Origin: Petrolisthes cinctipes | Taxonomy: Eukaryota; Arthropoda; Malacostraca; Decapoda; Porcellanidae | Assembly (NCBI GenBank): GCA_033782935.1 | Contig: JAWQEG010001444.1 | Location: forward strand, 62,001 to 126,000 | Direction of reading: 5' to 3' | Length of the DNA: 64,000 nt | Part shown: positions 22,283 through 33,022 of the stretch, in pieces | Position numbering within the stretch: position 1 is the stretch's first letter | Layout of the letters: every line of letters begins with the position of its first letter | Program-made: the position numbers and the translations under genes | Notes under the pieces: generated by a model | Seen by the model: the letters and a program-made list of their open reading frames with translations, nothing else | What the model was told of the DNA's origin: nothing | The model's database searches: none

Positions 22283-22380
22283 ATGGTTGGTACACAGTTT
22301 TGTGCCTCGATAAGATGCACTAACAGTAGGAAGAAAAAACCGGATTTGTCTTTTTTTCGATTCCCTAAAGATAAGGAAAG
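22283..22380 (+). CDS. THAP-domain protein, exon 1
   Basis: ATG at 22283 opens MVGTQFCASIRCTNSRKKK then FFRFPKDKER: the first half of a THAP zinc finger (C-x4-C, then the F-x-F-P-x-D motif). The donor GTTAGT is at 22381, phase 2. Splicing to 23519 restores Arg and continues as SRRWVQHSRRED, giving a complete C2CH finger. THAP domains are sequence-specific DNA-binding folds found in P-element transposases and domesticated host regulators. Which of the two this is cannot be decided here. Confidence 0.78.
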
Positions 22381-22426
22381 GTTAGTGATATATATTGAAT
22401 CATTTGGTGTTTATTGAAAGAATTGC

Positions 22427-22791
22427 CGGTATTTATTGAAAGAATTACCGTTTTGCAGCAGTGTTGCCAGATCCGGCTGGGTCCCAGTATTTTGCCCCAG
22501 TCATTTATTGTATTTTATCACGAATATTTCCCGGTAGTTTGCCCAGGTTAGGTTCCGGTAGTTTGCCCAGGTTAGGTCCCGGTAGTCTGATGCGGTCTAG
22601 GTTAGGTTAGGTCAGGTCAGGTAAGGTCAGGCTAATTTCAAAATACCCCATTTGAATATGCCCTATCTTGTAAATGGGGCATTTGCGGAGAAAATGCCAA
22701 AGAAGAAAATAGTCTTAGAATGATCTAAAATAGTGGGTAATGAAGGTAGAAAAACCGTACGCAATAACGGTAATTCATTCAATATTTACCG
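22427..22791 (+). repeat. CCCGGTAG-family MITE, type A, plus copy (THAP intron)
   Basis: Starts GGTATTTATTGAAAGAATTA and ends AATTCATTCAATATTTACC (inverted match), enclosing CCCGGTAGTTTGCCCAGG units, GGTTAGGTTAGGTCAGG and TGCCCTATCTTGTAAATGGG. 365 bp, no coding capacity. Confidence 0.72.
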
Positions 22792-22829
22792 AATTGCCCT
22801 ACGGTTTTTCTACCTTCATTAGCCACTTA

Positions 22830-23209
22830 GGTATTATTACAGAATAACTGGGTTTTTGGCTAGGATCGCGCAGTGTTACCACATCTGGCTAGGTCCCGGA
22901 AATTTGCCCCATTCACTTTATGATAGTTTACACTGGTTATATCCTGGTAGTTTACCCAGATTAGGTCCCGGTAGTTTGCCCAGGTTAGGTCCCGGTAGTC
23001 TGCTGTGGTCTAGGTTAGGTTAGGTTAGGTCAGGTCAGGTAAGGTCAGACTAATTTCCAAATTATGTTTGTAAAACGGGGCATATCTCGAAAACGGGGCA
23101 TCTCCGAGAGAAACACCATAGATGAAAAGTGTCTTAGAATGGTCCAAAATAGTGGGTAATGATACTAAAATATACAATATAGTGAACCCAGTTCTTCTGT
23201 AAATTTACC
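22830..23209 (+). mobile_element. CCCGGTAG-family MITE, type B, nested, with 8-bp TSD
   Basis: 380-bp copy starting GGTATTATTACAGAATAACT and ending CTTCTGTAAATTTACC. Flanks are GCCACTTA (22822-22829) and CCCACTTA (23210-23217), one mismatch. It interrupts a type A minus copy, which resumes at 23210. Order of events: type A first, type B second. Confidence 0.78.
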
Positions 23210-23511
23210 CCCACTTATTTAGACCATTCTAAGACTATTTTCTTCTATGGCATTTCCTTCGCAAATGCCCCATTTCCAAGATAGGGCATATTCAAATGGG
23301 GCATATTGAAATTAGCCTGACCTTACCTAACCTAACCTAGACTGCATCAGACTACCGGGACCTAACCTTGGCAGACTACTGGGACCTAACCTGGACAAAC
23401 TCGGGAAATAACCGTGGTAAAGTACAGGAAATGACATGGGCAAAATACTGGGACCTAGCCAGATCTGGCAACACTGCTACAAAATGGTAATTCTTTCAAT
23501 AAATACCTTAA
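23210..23511 (-). repeat. CCCGGTAG-family MITE, type A, minus copy (rest)
   Basis: Resumes the type A copy broken by 22830-23209: CCACTTATTTAGACCATTCT to TAATTCTTTCAATAAATACC. It ends about 8 bp before the second THAP exon, so the acceptor of that exon lies at the edge of the repeat. Confidence 0.7.
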
Positions 23512-23518
23512 TTTATAG

Positions 23519-23787
23519 GTCAAGGAGATGGGTGCAGCATTCGAGAAGGGAAGATCTTCTGGGTAGAACATCTGAGAGTTTGTACCGAAGTTGTGTGTTT
23601 TGTGCCGAGCACTTTGAAGACAGCCAATTCATGAACTCGGACAAAAAGAAGCTAGTGTGGGATGCTGTCCCAACAAAATTTGATGTCCCCAACCTTCCTC
23701 CTCAAGTGACAAGCAAGAGACCACCTCGTACTTCGAGGGATCCCATTCCAAATAAAAAATCAAAGTTGCTTGCATCTCCTACTGACA
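23519..23787 (+). CDS. THAP-domain protein, exon 2
   Basis: Acceptor TTTATAG (ends 23518), strong donor GTGAGT at 23788. It completes the THAP finger: RRWVQHSRREDL, then LYRSCVFCAEHFEDSQF (the C-x2-H pair), then VPTKFDVPN at the AVPTIF-like position that ends a THAP domain, then a basic linker (PPRTSRDPIPNKKSK) that may act as a nuclear signal. The donor implies further exons, which I could not identify. No stop or frameshift in either exon, unlike the other transposon proteins here. Confidence 0.8.
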
Positions 23788-24885
23788 GTGAGTACATTTA
23801 TTTTTTCAGAAATATTCTTGAAATTTTTTTTTTAAATCTTTGGGTCATTATTGCAGTGAATAGAAACATTGTCAACTAGACAAAATTCCTGTAATCCTCC
23901 AAACTTATTATTTAATAACTGACCTTACCCCTTTTAATGACTATTTACACTCAGGCTCATCACTCCTAGTGGCTGAGACTACCGAACTTCATACTTTGTA
24001 TATAGCTTTAAGTGTATAGAGTATAAAAATATAGTGTATGAGCAAAAAAAAAAGTTTTAGGTTGTTTTATGATTAATAAGTGACTTCGAATATAAGCAAC
24101 ACCCCAGCCTATAACTTAAACCATTACGGTACACCCAAATATGAATTACAGTAGTAAGAAAGGTAAGGAATAATCAAAATTATAAATATTATATGAGAGA
24201 TTTTATAAGTGCAATTGTTTGCTTATTAGATGTGCTTGACAAAGCAGTTGGTATTGCTCGGGCAAGTCCATTTATAAAAAAAAAAAAAAAAAAAGTAATC
24301 AGACAAAAACATTTCCATACTGCTAGACAAAGCTTAGAATGAAAAAGAATGATGGGAACAGATAGGGCATGAAGTGATTGGGAGGTAAGGGAGCTCCCAT
24401 CTCCTCCAAACTTATGAAAGGTTACTGGCATGGCACAATAGCCTCAAGTGTATCTTTACACTTTGCTTTGATTCTCTCAATGAATCCCTTTTCCTCTCTC
24501 ATAGCCCTATCTGAATGACAGTGGATTTGATGTGTTTTTGTGTGTGTGAGTGTGCCGAGCATTACGGTGGGTTAGAGAATAAAGTAATTGTATAAATTGG
24601 GACTTTTTAATAGCCTTTTATGCCATGTAAAGACACTGGGGAAGTATTCTTGGACTCCTCAGGATATGGTGTAACACAGTACAGCGGTAGGGACGTGAGC
24701 GTGTCAAATGTTAGTTACAAGTTAAAATGTAGGCTACTTTAAAAAAAAAAATCTGGAAATTACTAAGGAAGCGCTACAGGTAAGTACTGTACATCGATAT
24801 ATGTATGTGCATAATGTAAATTAAAAAGTATTTTTCCAATCTTCATAAGCGATAACAACAAGAAAAGTAGCATTGGTGTTGACGT
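23788..24885. other. Non-coding stretch after the THAP exon
   Basis: AT-rich with two A-runs (24040, 24278-24294). No exon with supporting splice sites seen. It may be an intron of the THAP gene. Confidence 0.4.
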
Positions 24886-25224
24886 GTAGTTTAACATGCT
24901 TGCCGTCGGGCGGCACCACTGTTCCCGCTGTTACATTCTCCCCATAGGGGCGGTCGTGAGTGTCCCCTCTTTACCTTCCATACTCTTTGGTGTTTCTCTC
25001 GGAGATGTCCCGTTTTCGAGGTATGCCCCGTTTTACAAACATAATTTGGAAATTAGTCTGACCTAACCTAACCTAGACCACAGCAGACTACCGGGACCTA
25101 GCCTGGGCAAACTACCAGGAAATAACCGTGGTAAAGTACAGGAAATGACCGGGGCAAAATACTGGGACCTAGCCGTATCTGGCAACACTGCTACAAAATG
25201 GTAATTTTTTCAATAAATACCAAG
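24886..25224 (-). repeat. Inverted arm plus type A/B chimeric repeat
   Basis: 24890-25000 is the inverted partner of 22150-22230 (GGTGTTTC..., GAGTATGGAAGG, GAGGGGACACTC). It runs into GAGATGTCCCGTTTTCGAGG (type B body) and ends with a type A end (GGTAATTTTTTCAATAAATACC less one base). It looks like the right border of whatever carried the THAP exons at 22.3-23.8 kb. Confidence 0.5.
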
Positions 25225-25241
25225 TACATGGGACCATCTAA

Positions 25242-25886
25242 GGTAATATGGTATTAATTGAAAGAAGTACAGTTGTGTGGCAGTGTTGCTAGGTCCCAGT
25301 ATTTTGCCCTGGTCATTTCCTGTACTTTACCACGGTTATTTCCCGGTAGTTTGCCCAGGTTAGGTCCTGGTAGTTTTCCCTGGTTAGGTACCAGTAGGGT
25401 ATTATTACAGAAGTACTGTGTTTTTGGCTAGGGCCGCGCAGTGTTACCACATCCGGCTAGGTCCCTGGAATTTGCCCCGGTCACTTTATGATAATTTACA
25501 CCGGTTATATCCCGGTAGTTTGCCCAGGTTAGGTCCCGGTAGTCTGCTGTGGTCTAGGTTAGGTTAGGTCAGACTAATTTCCAAATTATGTTTGTAAAAT
25601 GGGGCATCTCCGAGAGAAACACCATAGATGAAAAGTGTCTTAGAATGGTCCAAAATTTTGGGTAATGATACTAAAATATACCCCTGGTAGTCTGCTGTGG
25701 TCTAGGTTATGTTAGGTAAGGTCAGGCTAATTTCAAGATGCCCCATTTGAATATGCCCTATCTTGAAAATGGGGCATTTGCGGAGGAAATGCCATAGAAG
25801 AAAATAGTCTTAGAATCGTCTAAATAAGTGGGTAATGAAGGTAGAAAAACTGTACGCAATAATGGTAATTCTTTCAACATTTACCG
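25242..25886 (+). repeat. Type A MITE with a type B insertion
   Basis: Type A starts GGTATTAATTGAAAGAAGTA and finishes TTCTTTCAACATTTACC. At about 25397 a type B copy enters (GGTATTATTACAGAAGTACT) and breaks off at about 25682 without its normal right end, so the insert is truncated or rearranged. Confidence 0.65.
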
Positions 25887-26171
25887 GTAATTTTTATGAA
25901 TCTTCCTTCGTTATTTCCTGGGTCGTCATAAAAGAAAATTTATGCTTTCATATGGATTATACCTTTCATTCCTATCAATATATATATATATCATGTGTCA
26001 AGGGTTTAATTTGTGTTAAAATGGTCGCCTATTATAGTTCAGTATCTAAGGTAATATATCTCCACATAAGGTATTTTCAACCCACTTTTTAGGGTAATGA
26101 AATAAAAATTTCACAAGAACCCTGGCCGTAAATATAATTATAATATATAGAGTTTAGCCAACTATCGAACA

Positions 26172-27057
26172 GGCGCCATGTTGTTACCCAAGTAGACGGA
26201 CATACTGTACTCATATTACGCGCCATGTTGTTACCCAAGTAGACGGACACACTCATAGCTTATATTACTTGTCACAGTTTTGTAGGCAAAATAAATGGTT
26301 AGACAGTAATCATATTTTATTTTACATCATTATGCTTTATGGGGTACTTCATTTTTGTTACATTGGAGTGTCTTGATTCCTCCTAAGTATGCCAGGAAAC
26401 AGGACCAGATGAACAAAAATAATGGTGTTCTGTTATTTGGAATAGTTTGGAGGAATCATTTGCTTCACATTTACCAACACTGTACTTCCCACTTAACATA
26501 ACATTAATGCAATTAAAATTAAGGGGAAATGTTCTTTATGGTGAATTGAAGCACCTTTATTCATCCAAAGTATACTTGGAAACAGGACCACATTGAGAAT
26601 AATACCTGTGCCCTGTTGCTTGCAATAGTTTGGAGGATTTAGTTGCTCCAGATTTACCAACAAGAAAATTTCCCCTTAGTGTTAACTACCTTGTTCACTC
26701 TAAGCTGACAGGAAATTGCAAACCCTAACCTCTATATAACTCTGAAAGGGCTGAAGTAAATGTGCTGTAAATTATCACACCTATTTCCTAAATGACTTCC
26801 CAAACAGTCATAATATGGGCTTGATTACTATAGCCTAGTCGTTTTGGAGTGAAAAGAGGTTAGGGGTCAAAATTTTCACATCATCTTATTAAATAGAGTA
26901 AACAGGGTAGAACTCAGTGAAAAATGAAGTACCCTATTAAGCATAATGATGTTAAATAAATTATGATTACTGTCTAACCATTTATTTTGCCTACAAAACT
27001 GTGACGAGTAATATAACCTATGAGTGTGTCTGTCTATTTGGGTAACAACATGGCGCC
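26172..27057. mobile_element. Foldback element with about 130-bp inverted arms
   Basis: 26219-26352 is the reverse complement of about 26926-27057, from GGCGCCATGTTGTTACCC to GCTTTATGGGGTACTTC. The first 49 bp of the left arm are duplicated (26172-26220). The loop contains two copies of the short palindromic repeat family. No coding capacity; superfamily unknown. Confidence 0.65.
26345..26690. repeat. Short palindromic repeat family, copies 7 and 8
   Basis: Copy 7 (26345-26490): TTGATTCCTCCTAAGTATGC, CAGGAAACAGGACCAGATGA, then AATAGTTTGGAGGAATCATT and TTTACCAACACTGTACTTCC. Copy 8 (26545-26690): TACTTGGAAACAGGACCACA and AATAGTTTGGAGGATTTAGT, GATTTACCAACAAG. Both sit in the loop of the foldback element. 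Confidence 0.65.
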
Positions 27058-27232
27058 CAAGGTCCTTTATAAAGAAGGTCAGACTGCTTCAACCCTATGC
27101 TTTGATGTCACGGAGAAGATCGGCCGGGGGGTAGGTCGCAGGTTTCGAGGTTAGTTATCAGGAGACCTTGGGACTGTCAAGTAGAAGCTCACTGCCACAT
27201 TGTTATAGTGTTGTGATTGCTCTCTGTACACC

Positions 27233-27482
27233 ATGCCTAGTGTTTGTTCAGTTTGTGGGTGCAAAAGGTGGAAGTATTCAGTTTTTTACTTTTCCCCAAG
27301 AAGAACAGTTATACAAGTGGATTAAACTCTGCAATAGAAGAGACACAGTCAATCCTCACACCGCCAGAATATGCAGTCTTCACTTTGAACCTGATGCGTA
27401 TGAACTCAACCTCAAATATGAACTGCTGAACTTGGAAGTGCCGAGTTCCCTAATTAGAATCAAGAGTGATGCACTACCCAAG
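27233..27482 (+). pseudogene. THAP exon with a frameshift (first of a tandem pair)
   Basis: ATG at 27233 gives MPSVCSVCGCK, the correct THAP start with both N-terminal Cys residues. The rest of the finger is in another frame: GGSIQFFTFPQEEQLYKWI, then TARICSLHFEPDAYELNLK, with the C-x2-H pair. A one-base gain or two-base loss near 27260-27270 separates the two. The donor GTAAAT at 27483 sits at the same place as in the neighbour at 27646, so this is a paralogue of that exon. Either a pseudogene or a sequencing error. Confidence 0.65.
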
Positions 27483-27645
27483 GTAAATTTAGCTAAGCCA
27501 GGTAGTTTCAGTGGGCGGGCAATGTGTATGAAAATTGGTACGCTCTGCGCATGACAGTTGACCTGACTAATGATAGTGTGCTCTCCAAGAAAAGTAAATG
27601 CGTGCGCTGTGGTTTGTGTAAAAGGTACAGATTCATTTGTGGAAA

Positions 27646-27931
27646 ATGCCCACTGTGTGTATTGTTCGTGGATGTACATCTGTGCATTATAAGGGAAGTA
27701 TACTCCATTTTCATGACCTTCCCAAGGATGAAAAACTTAGAGAAAAATGGATACAAGTTTGTGGTGCGACAAAAAAGCGGAAAACTGGTCGCATTTGTAG
27801 TCGCCATTTTGATTTGCATTCATACGAAAGAAATTTAAAGTGCGAGTTGTTGGACATACCAGTACCACCAAAGCAAAGGAAGTTCAAGGCTGGAGCAGTG
27901 CCAACTCTTCATTTACCCGAAATGGAAGAAG
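27646..27931 (+). CDS. THAP-domain protein exon (second of a tandem pair)
   Basis: ATG at 27646 starts MPTVCIVRGCTSVHYKGSI, then HFHDLPKDEKLREKWIQVC, GRICSRHFDLHSYERNL and FKAGAVPTLHLPE. All features of a THAP finger are present in one exon: C-x4-C, the P-x-D turn, the invariant W, C-x2-H and the AVPT box. The donor GTAAAT is at 27932. It shares ICS-HF----YE-NLK-ELL with the frameshifted exon 160 bp upstream. Downstream exons are not identified. It probably encodes the DNA-binding part of a nuclear protein, or a transposase start. Confidence 0.78.
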
Positions 27932-28044
27932 GTAAATATAATTTAATTTTGTTGTATTATCGCAGTGCAGTAGGGAAACCTAAGGATATACTGAATATAC
28001 TGGACTGTAATTGTGATGTAGATAAAATTAATTTATAATACATG

Positions 28045-29110
28045 TGGAGAGAGAGAGAGAGATACATAATAATAGAATACTTATTTGATAACTGCATTAA
28101 CTTTATAATGGTACGAGTCAACATTTCATTCTCATTTATAGTAAAATATATATTATTGTAAAGTTATTTGAGAACTCCATTACTTACATAATTACTGGAA
28201 TAAAAAAATACAGTTTATTCATAATTCAATCCATATTCTGTTATTGCAGAATTTTTTGATAACCCCATTACTCGAGTAAAAAAATAATCTTCCCACCACT
28301 CTCTCTCTCTCATTCAGAGTGCAATTATATTATGAACTGCTTAAAGATAACTGCAAGGTACATCTGTATTTAATAAGTTAACTTTGTCTTACAAAAATAT
28401 ATAAATCACTGGAACCACATGAATCCCACAGCTAGCTTTGACTCAGAATATTAGAGACTACTGTGAAATTTCTGCAGAATATATTATAGCCATGATTTAA
28501 CTTTTATTTACTGACATGGATAATAAATAAATGAAAAAAATTACTATAAATAATGTTAACATATGAATGTGGCACATGAGTTTGGGGAGCGGCATCCCTT
28601 AATCAGTTAATTACACCAGCCTGATGTGGAAGGATTATAAGTGGTGCCACCAATGTAGGTTAAGAATTGTATGAATAACTATTTTACCCAATATATTATT
28701 ATAAATTAACTTCCTCATCTACTGCATACATGAATATATTTATTGTTCTGTAAATATTTTATCAACATTCATACATATCACAGTAACATGAGGGTAAAGA
28801 AAAAGACAAATATTATTTATATGTCGATATGTGAAACTATATTTACCTTGGCACTACCAACACTGCATTTACAATCATCACAAGGTGAGTACTGTTGTAT
28901 TACTAAACGTTTGATATAGAGAGGGAGAATGCTTAATGTGTGACCAACTGCACTCTCTCTACTGTATATTAAATTTGTATTAATTTATTTATGTCTTATA
29001 GGAAAAGAGTATGGATGGGATGTTACATTATTTTGCTGCATTATATAGTTTAACTTTGAAACAGAGAGGAAAAGTTTCATGTGGAAGGGACATCTTGTAC
29101 TCTCTCTCTC
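28045..29110. other. AT-rich non-coding stretch
   Basis: GA microsatellite at about 28045-28062 and CT runs at 28300-28315 and 29098-29120. No reading frame that I can support. Confidence 0.4.
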
Positions 29111-29857
29111 CCTCTCTCTATATGTTCATTTAACCGCCTGCCCTCCACGCCATAACACTCCAGCGCCACACGCTAACGCCACCACCTCTACCAAGACGGA
29201 CACCAGTCACGCCTCTCCAGCCGCCAAACGTCACCCTCTACACCCAGTACCCACGACCACACCGCTCGCACTCTCCTGTGGGTGGAGGACCTGGGGTCAG
29301 GTGAGCAGTTTCTCGTTGACTCTGGTTCTGAGGATAGCGAGGTACCTCCATCAGCAAGAGACAGAGAAATGCAGGCGTCCACGGCATATGACCTACTGGC
29401 AGCCAGCCTCTCTCTAATCACCACCTTCGGCACGAGAAGCAGGACCATCACCCTCATCCAGGAAGAATGGTTTGTGTGGTCGTTCGTCGTGGCCGAGGTC
29501 CACTACCCAATCCTCAAGGTGGACTTCCTTATGGCCCACGACCTACTCATAGAACCCTCATTCACCAGCCAACGGGCGCTACCATTCCCACACGACTGTG
29601 CTGCCGTACTACTCCTACCATCACCCACATCCTCAGGGCCAGCCAATACGACACTATCCTTCAAGACTTCCTAGCATAACTATCCATGTCTACGAACGAA
29701 GCCATCAATGATCCCAGTGTCAGACACTCCATCATCACCACGCCCTTCGGTCTCTTCGAGTTCCCTGCCATGAACTTCGGACCAGGCCTCCATTTCCTTT
29801 TCATGTAACCAAATAAACTTTTTTGTTTTTCCTTCTGTCGGGGGAAGGAGGGGTACT
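29110..29857 (+). pseudogene. Gypsy-type LTR retrotransposon remnant (protease and RT piece)
   Basis: GEQFLVDSGSEDSEVPPSAR carries the D-S-G motif of a retroelement aspartic protease, followed by TTFGTRSRTITL and the usual 'P-I-L-x-x-DFL-x-x-H' block (YPILKVDFLMAHDLLIE). After a deletion a short reverse-transcriptase piece reads PFGLFEFPAMNFG. A purine tract (CGGGGGAAGGAGGGG, 29838-29852) looks like the polypurine tract just before a 3' LTR. Frames are broken and most of gag-pol is missing. Confidence 0.65.
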
Positions 29858-29994
29858 GTAGCGAGCCAAGCACACACACACATTTCACTCGGCACCGGTT
29901 GGTTCCCCTCGGCCATGCCACCATTGCACGCACCCCGTGGGTGCAGCCCGAGGCCCACTCTACCTCCAGCTCTAACCAGGCCAGGACTTTTTGT

Positions 29995-31834
29995 TGACGA
30001 CCCCCTGAGATGCCCTGAACCATTGCCTGACTCACTCTTTATAAATATTTGCAACATTTGTGGTCTTTCCTCCAACTTCTCTTCTGTTGAACAGCACCTC
30101 ATCTTCTCTTCCTCACTGAAACCCAGATCTCAACATCAACTGACAGCAACCCCTACTCTGTCTCCTCTTACTTTCTCTATCCTCAGTTTCGTGCCAAAGG
30201 CGGCTGTTGCGTATACGAACGCAACGACCTCACTTGTTCTCATGTTCCTGAACTTGACTCTAATGAATTCTCAACCCTCTAGCTTCGGCTAAACTAAATA
30301 CATCTGTGCTGTATATCTCTCTCCTAACTCTACTGACTATCCAAAATTCTTTGACTATCTTACCTCAAAAGTGGAACACATTCTATCCCATTTTCCTTTC
30401 TCAGAAATCTCCATTTTAGGAGATTTCAACGTTCACCACCGCCTTTGGTTTTCATCTCCCTTCACTGATCCACCTGGTGAACAAACCTTCATCTTTTCTA
30501 TCCTCAACGACCAAGAGCAGTTAATTCAGTACCCTACCGGTATTCCAGACTGCCTTGGGAGATCAGCCCAATATTCTTGACTTATTCCTAACCTCTCATC
30601 CTTCTGCTTATGCTGTTGAACTTCTCTCCATTGGGCTCCTCCGATCACAATCTTATTTCAGTATCCTGTCCTATCACTCCAGTAAGACCTTTGGACCCTC
30701 CCAGGAAGCGGCGTCTGTGGCACTACAGCACTGCCAACTGGGATGATCTGAGGCAATACTTTCAAGATTTCCCATGGAATGATTTTGGATTTCGTGGCCG
30801 GGGTCCCTCTGAGTGTGCTGCATGCATCTCGGAGGGGATCCTCTGGCATGAAGGCATACATTCCATATTCTTTCCCTCTTACTAATTCACGAAACTCTTG
30901 GTTTAATCACGCTTGTTCTACTGCTGTCCACAACAATGAGGAAGCTTTCAGACGGTACTGACGCCTTCAAACTGATAAATCTCGTGCTCTGTATACCTCT
31001 GCCCAGAATCTTGCCATATCTGTTCACCGACGAGCCAAAAAATCCTTCATCCGTGCCAAGTGCAATGACCTGTCCAACTCTTCCACCTCTCGTTCTTTCT
31101 GGCATCTAGCCAAATATCACTCCAGTAACTTTATTTCTTCCTCTTTCCCTCCGCTCATCCTTCCTGATGGAAATGTTGCCATCTCTTCACCTGATAAAGC
31201 TGAACTCTTCTCTCAAACCTTTGCCTTTAACTCCACACTGGACTATTCCGGCTCTGTTCCTCCAACTCCGCCCCGCGCTTACTTACTTATGTCTGTCATC
31301 AGAATCTCTTCAGAGGAAGTATTTTCTGCCCTCTCTGGCCTTAGCACTCGGAAGGCGTACATGTCTGATTGGATTCCTCCGGTTGTTCTCAAGAACTGTG
31401 CTTCTGTGCTGAAACCCTGCCTAGGCAAACTGTTCCGTCTATGTCTATCATCTAACTTTTCCTTCCAGCTGGAAGTTTGCTCTGATCCAACCTGTTCCGA
31501 AGAAAGGAGACTGCTCCCAACCCTCCAACTATCGCCCCATTGCATTGACATCATGTCTATCTAAAGTCTTCAAATCTATTCTTAACTCTAAAATTAATAA
31601 GCACCTTACTTGTCACAACCTTCTTTCAGATCGTCAGAATGGTTTCCATCAGGGACGCTCTACTGGCGATCTTCTATCCCTCCTTTCTGATTCATGGGCA
31701 TCTTCTTTTCGGAACTTTGGTGAAACTTTTACTGTTGCCCTCGACATATCCAAAGCTTTTGATAGAGTCTGGCACAAATCTTTAATCTCCAAACTGCCCT
31801 CATTCGGTTTCTATCCCTCTCTCTGCACCTATAT
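29995..31834 (+). pseudogene. Jockey/CR1-like LINE, endonuclease and RT (5' part)
   Basis: Endonuclease traces: ISILGDFNVHH (GDFN motif, 30410) and SSDHNLISV (SDH motif, near 30645). Reverse transcriptase follows: NYRPIALTS-like sequence at about 31520-31555, GFHQGRSTGDLLSLL, and TVALDISKAFDRVWHKSL (motif A) at about 31730-31790. Several frameshifts separate these pieces, so it is a dead copy. At 31835 it is cut by a hAT-like element and resumes at 33023. Confidence 0.8.
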
Positions 31835-32055
31835 CAGGGTTGCCAGGTGGTAGAAGACGTTCACGCCCAAATAATCCAACACCTCACGGCCAAATCGGCC
31901 AAACTGTTAAAGATATCGCCCAAATCTTTCGGCCAAAAATATTTATGAGAAGAATGTTATGCATAATACATATGGGGGTACCTTTATCTGAATAATGAAG
32001 CTTGTTGAAGACGCTGATGTCACTCTAGACAAAAAGATGCTTGTCTGACGCCACA

Positions 32056-32496
32056 TCAGTGCTTGCTGCACTTGGTACGACCTTTACCATTTTTGTTCAT
32101 CATTTCACTAAGATGATTGACACTTGCTACCGAACAGTGACACAATATAGCCACGGCAAATTCTAGTTCAATACGTTTTTTCTCTTTGTCACATTTCTTA
32201 GGCATATAATCTACAGGCAGAACTCTTACTCGATGCAGTGACCCTACTTGAGTAGCCTTTTGACTTCTAATGATCTGCGAGACATGATGCTTTAGGAGCC
32301 AGTTGTGTCTTGCAAAGCTTACAATATGCATTTTCACTTCCATCACTAGCTTTGCTCTCCCACACATATTTTTCTTCCCATGACTTATTATATTTTCTGC
32401 CACTTTCATAACTGGTTTTCCATTTATTTGCCGACATGATACTATACAGAACGGAGAGGTAGTGTATGTTAGCTGAAAAAATTGAAGCAACCTCAA
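32056..32496 (-). pseudogene. Reading frame inside the hAT-like element, possible transposase remnant
   Basis: 146-residue minus-strand frame. The stretch ELEFAVAILCHCSVASVNHL loosely resembles the 'FAVAxHxSxxxxDHLxxL' segment after the BED finger in some hAT transposases, and CxxC/HxxxH-like residues occur upstream. The match is weak; the catalytic region is absent. Probably the leftover of a deleted autonomous element. Confidence 0.35.
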
Positions 32497-32587
32497 TAAC
32501 TAGGAAGCTTATCTGAATGCATGTAATCGTAATCGCTTATAATAGGGAACTGTAGAAGAACAGTTAGGAACTTTGAGGTACCCTGCT

Positions 32588-32770
32588 AACTCGCGCTTAG
32601 GCCCATAGTTTAAAAAAAAATTAGGGGCCCTTACTGGAGCTCTATGAATCCTCCAAAATAATCCAGGCGACAGAACCCTGAAGTATTTCTTATAGGGAAT
32701 CTGTTGCCCGGAGTAGTTTGGAGAATTCATAGAGCTCCAGTAAGGGCCCCTAATTTTTTTTTAAACTACG
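32588..32770. repeat. Near-perfect palindrome, diverged copy of the short palindromic family
   Basis: Left arm TAGTTTAAAAAAAAATTAGG, GGCCCTTACTGGAGCTC, TATGAATCCTCCAAAATAAT; the right arm is its complement, including GAGCTCCAGTAAGGGCCCC. Arms are about 85 bp with few mismatches. The core GAATCCTCC / GGAGAATTC ties it to the family (copy 9). Nested in the hAT-like element. Confidence 0.8.
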
Positions 32771-33022
32771 GGCCTTACTCCTAACTTCACACGTCCAGAA
32801 CAGGTGAAGTGAACGAGAGTTACCCGTCGACAGACATCCACGGAACAATATGATAATTTTATTTCCTATGAATTAATTAAGTAAATACACGCATTTACTG
32901 AATTCGGCCAAATACGGCCAAATAGCTTGGCCGTGACAACTAAATTTATCTACGGCCTAGTATTCTATTTTACGGCCAAATTCCAGTAATCTGGCCGAAA
33001 AAACGGCCACGTGGCAACCCTG

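Larger units (their letters stand above)
31835..33022. mobile_element. hAT-like DNA transposon (1188 bp) inserted in a LINE
   Basis: Ends CAGGGTTGCCAGGTGG and, inverted, CAGGGTTGCCACGTGG. The exact 8-mer ACCTATAT flanks both ends (31827-31834, 33023-33030), and removing the element rejoins the LINE reading frame (LCTYI / TYISDFLSG). An 8-bp duplication with CAGGG ends is diagnostic of hAT. Repeated GGCCAAAT and CGGCCAA motifs near both ends could be subterminal transposase sites. Confidence 0.9.
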
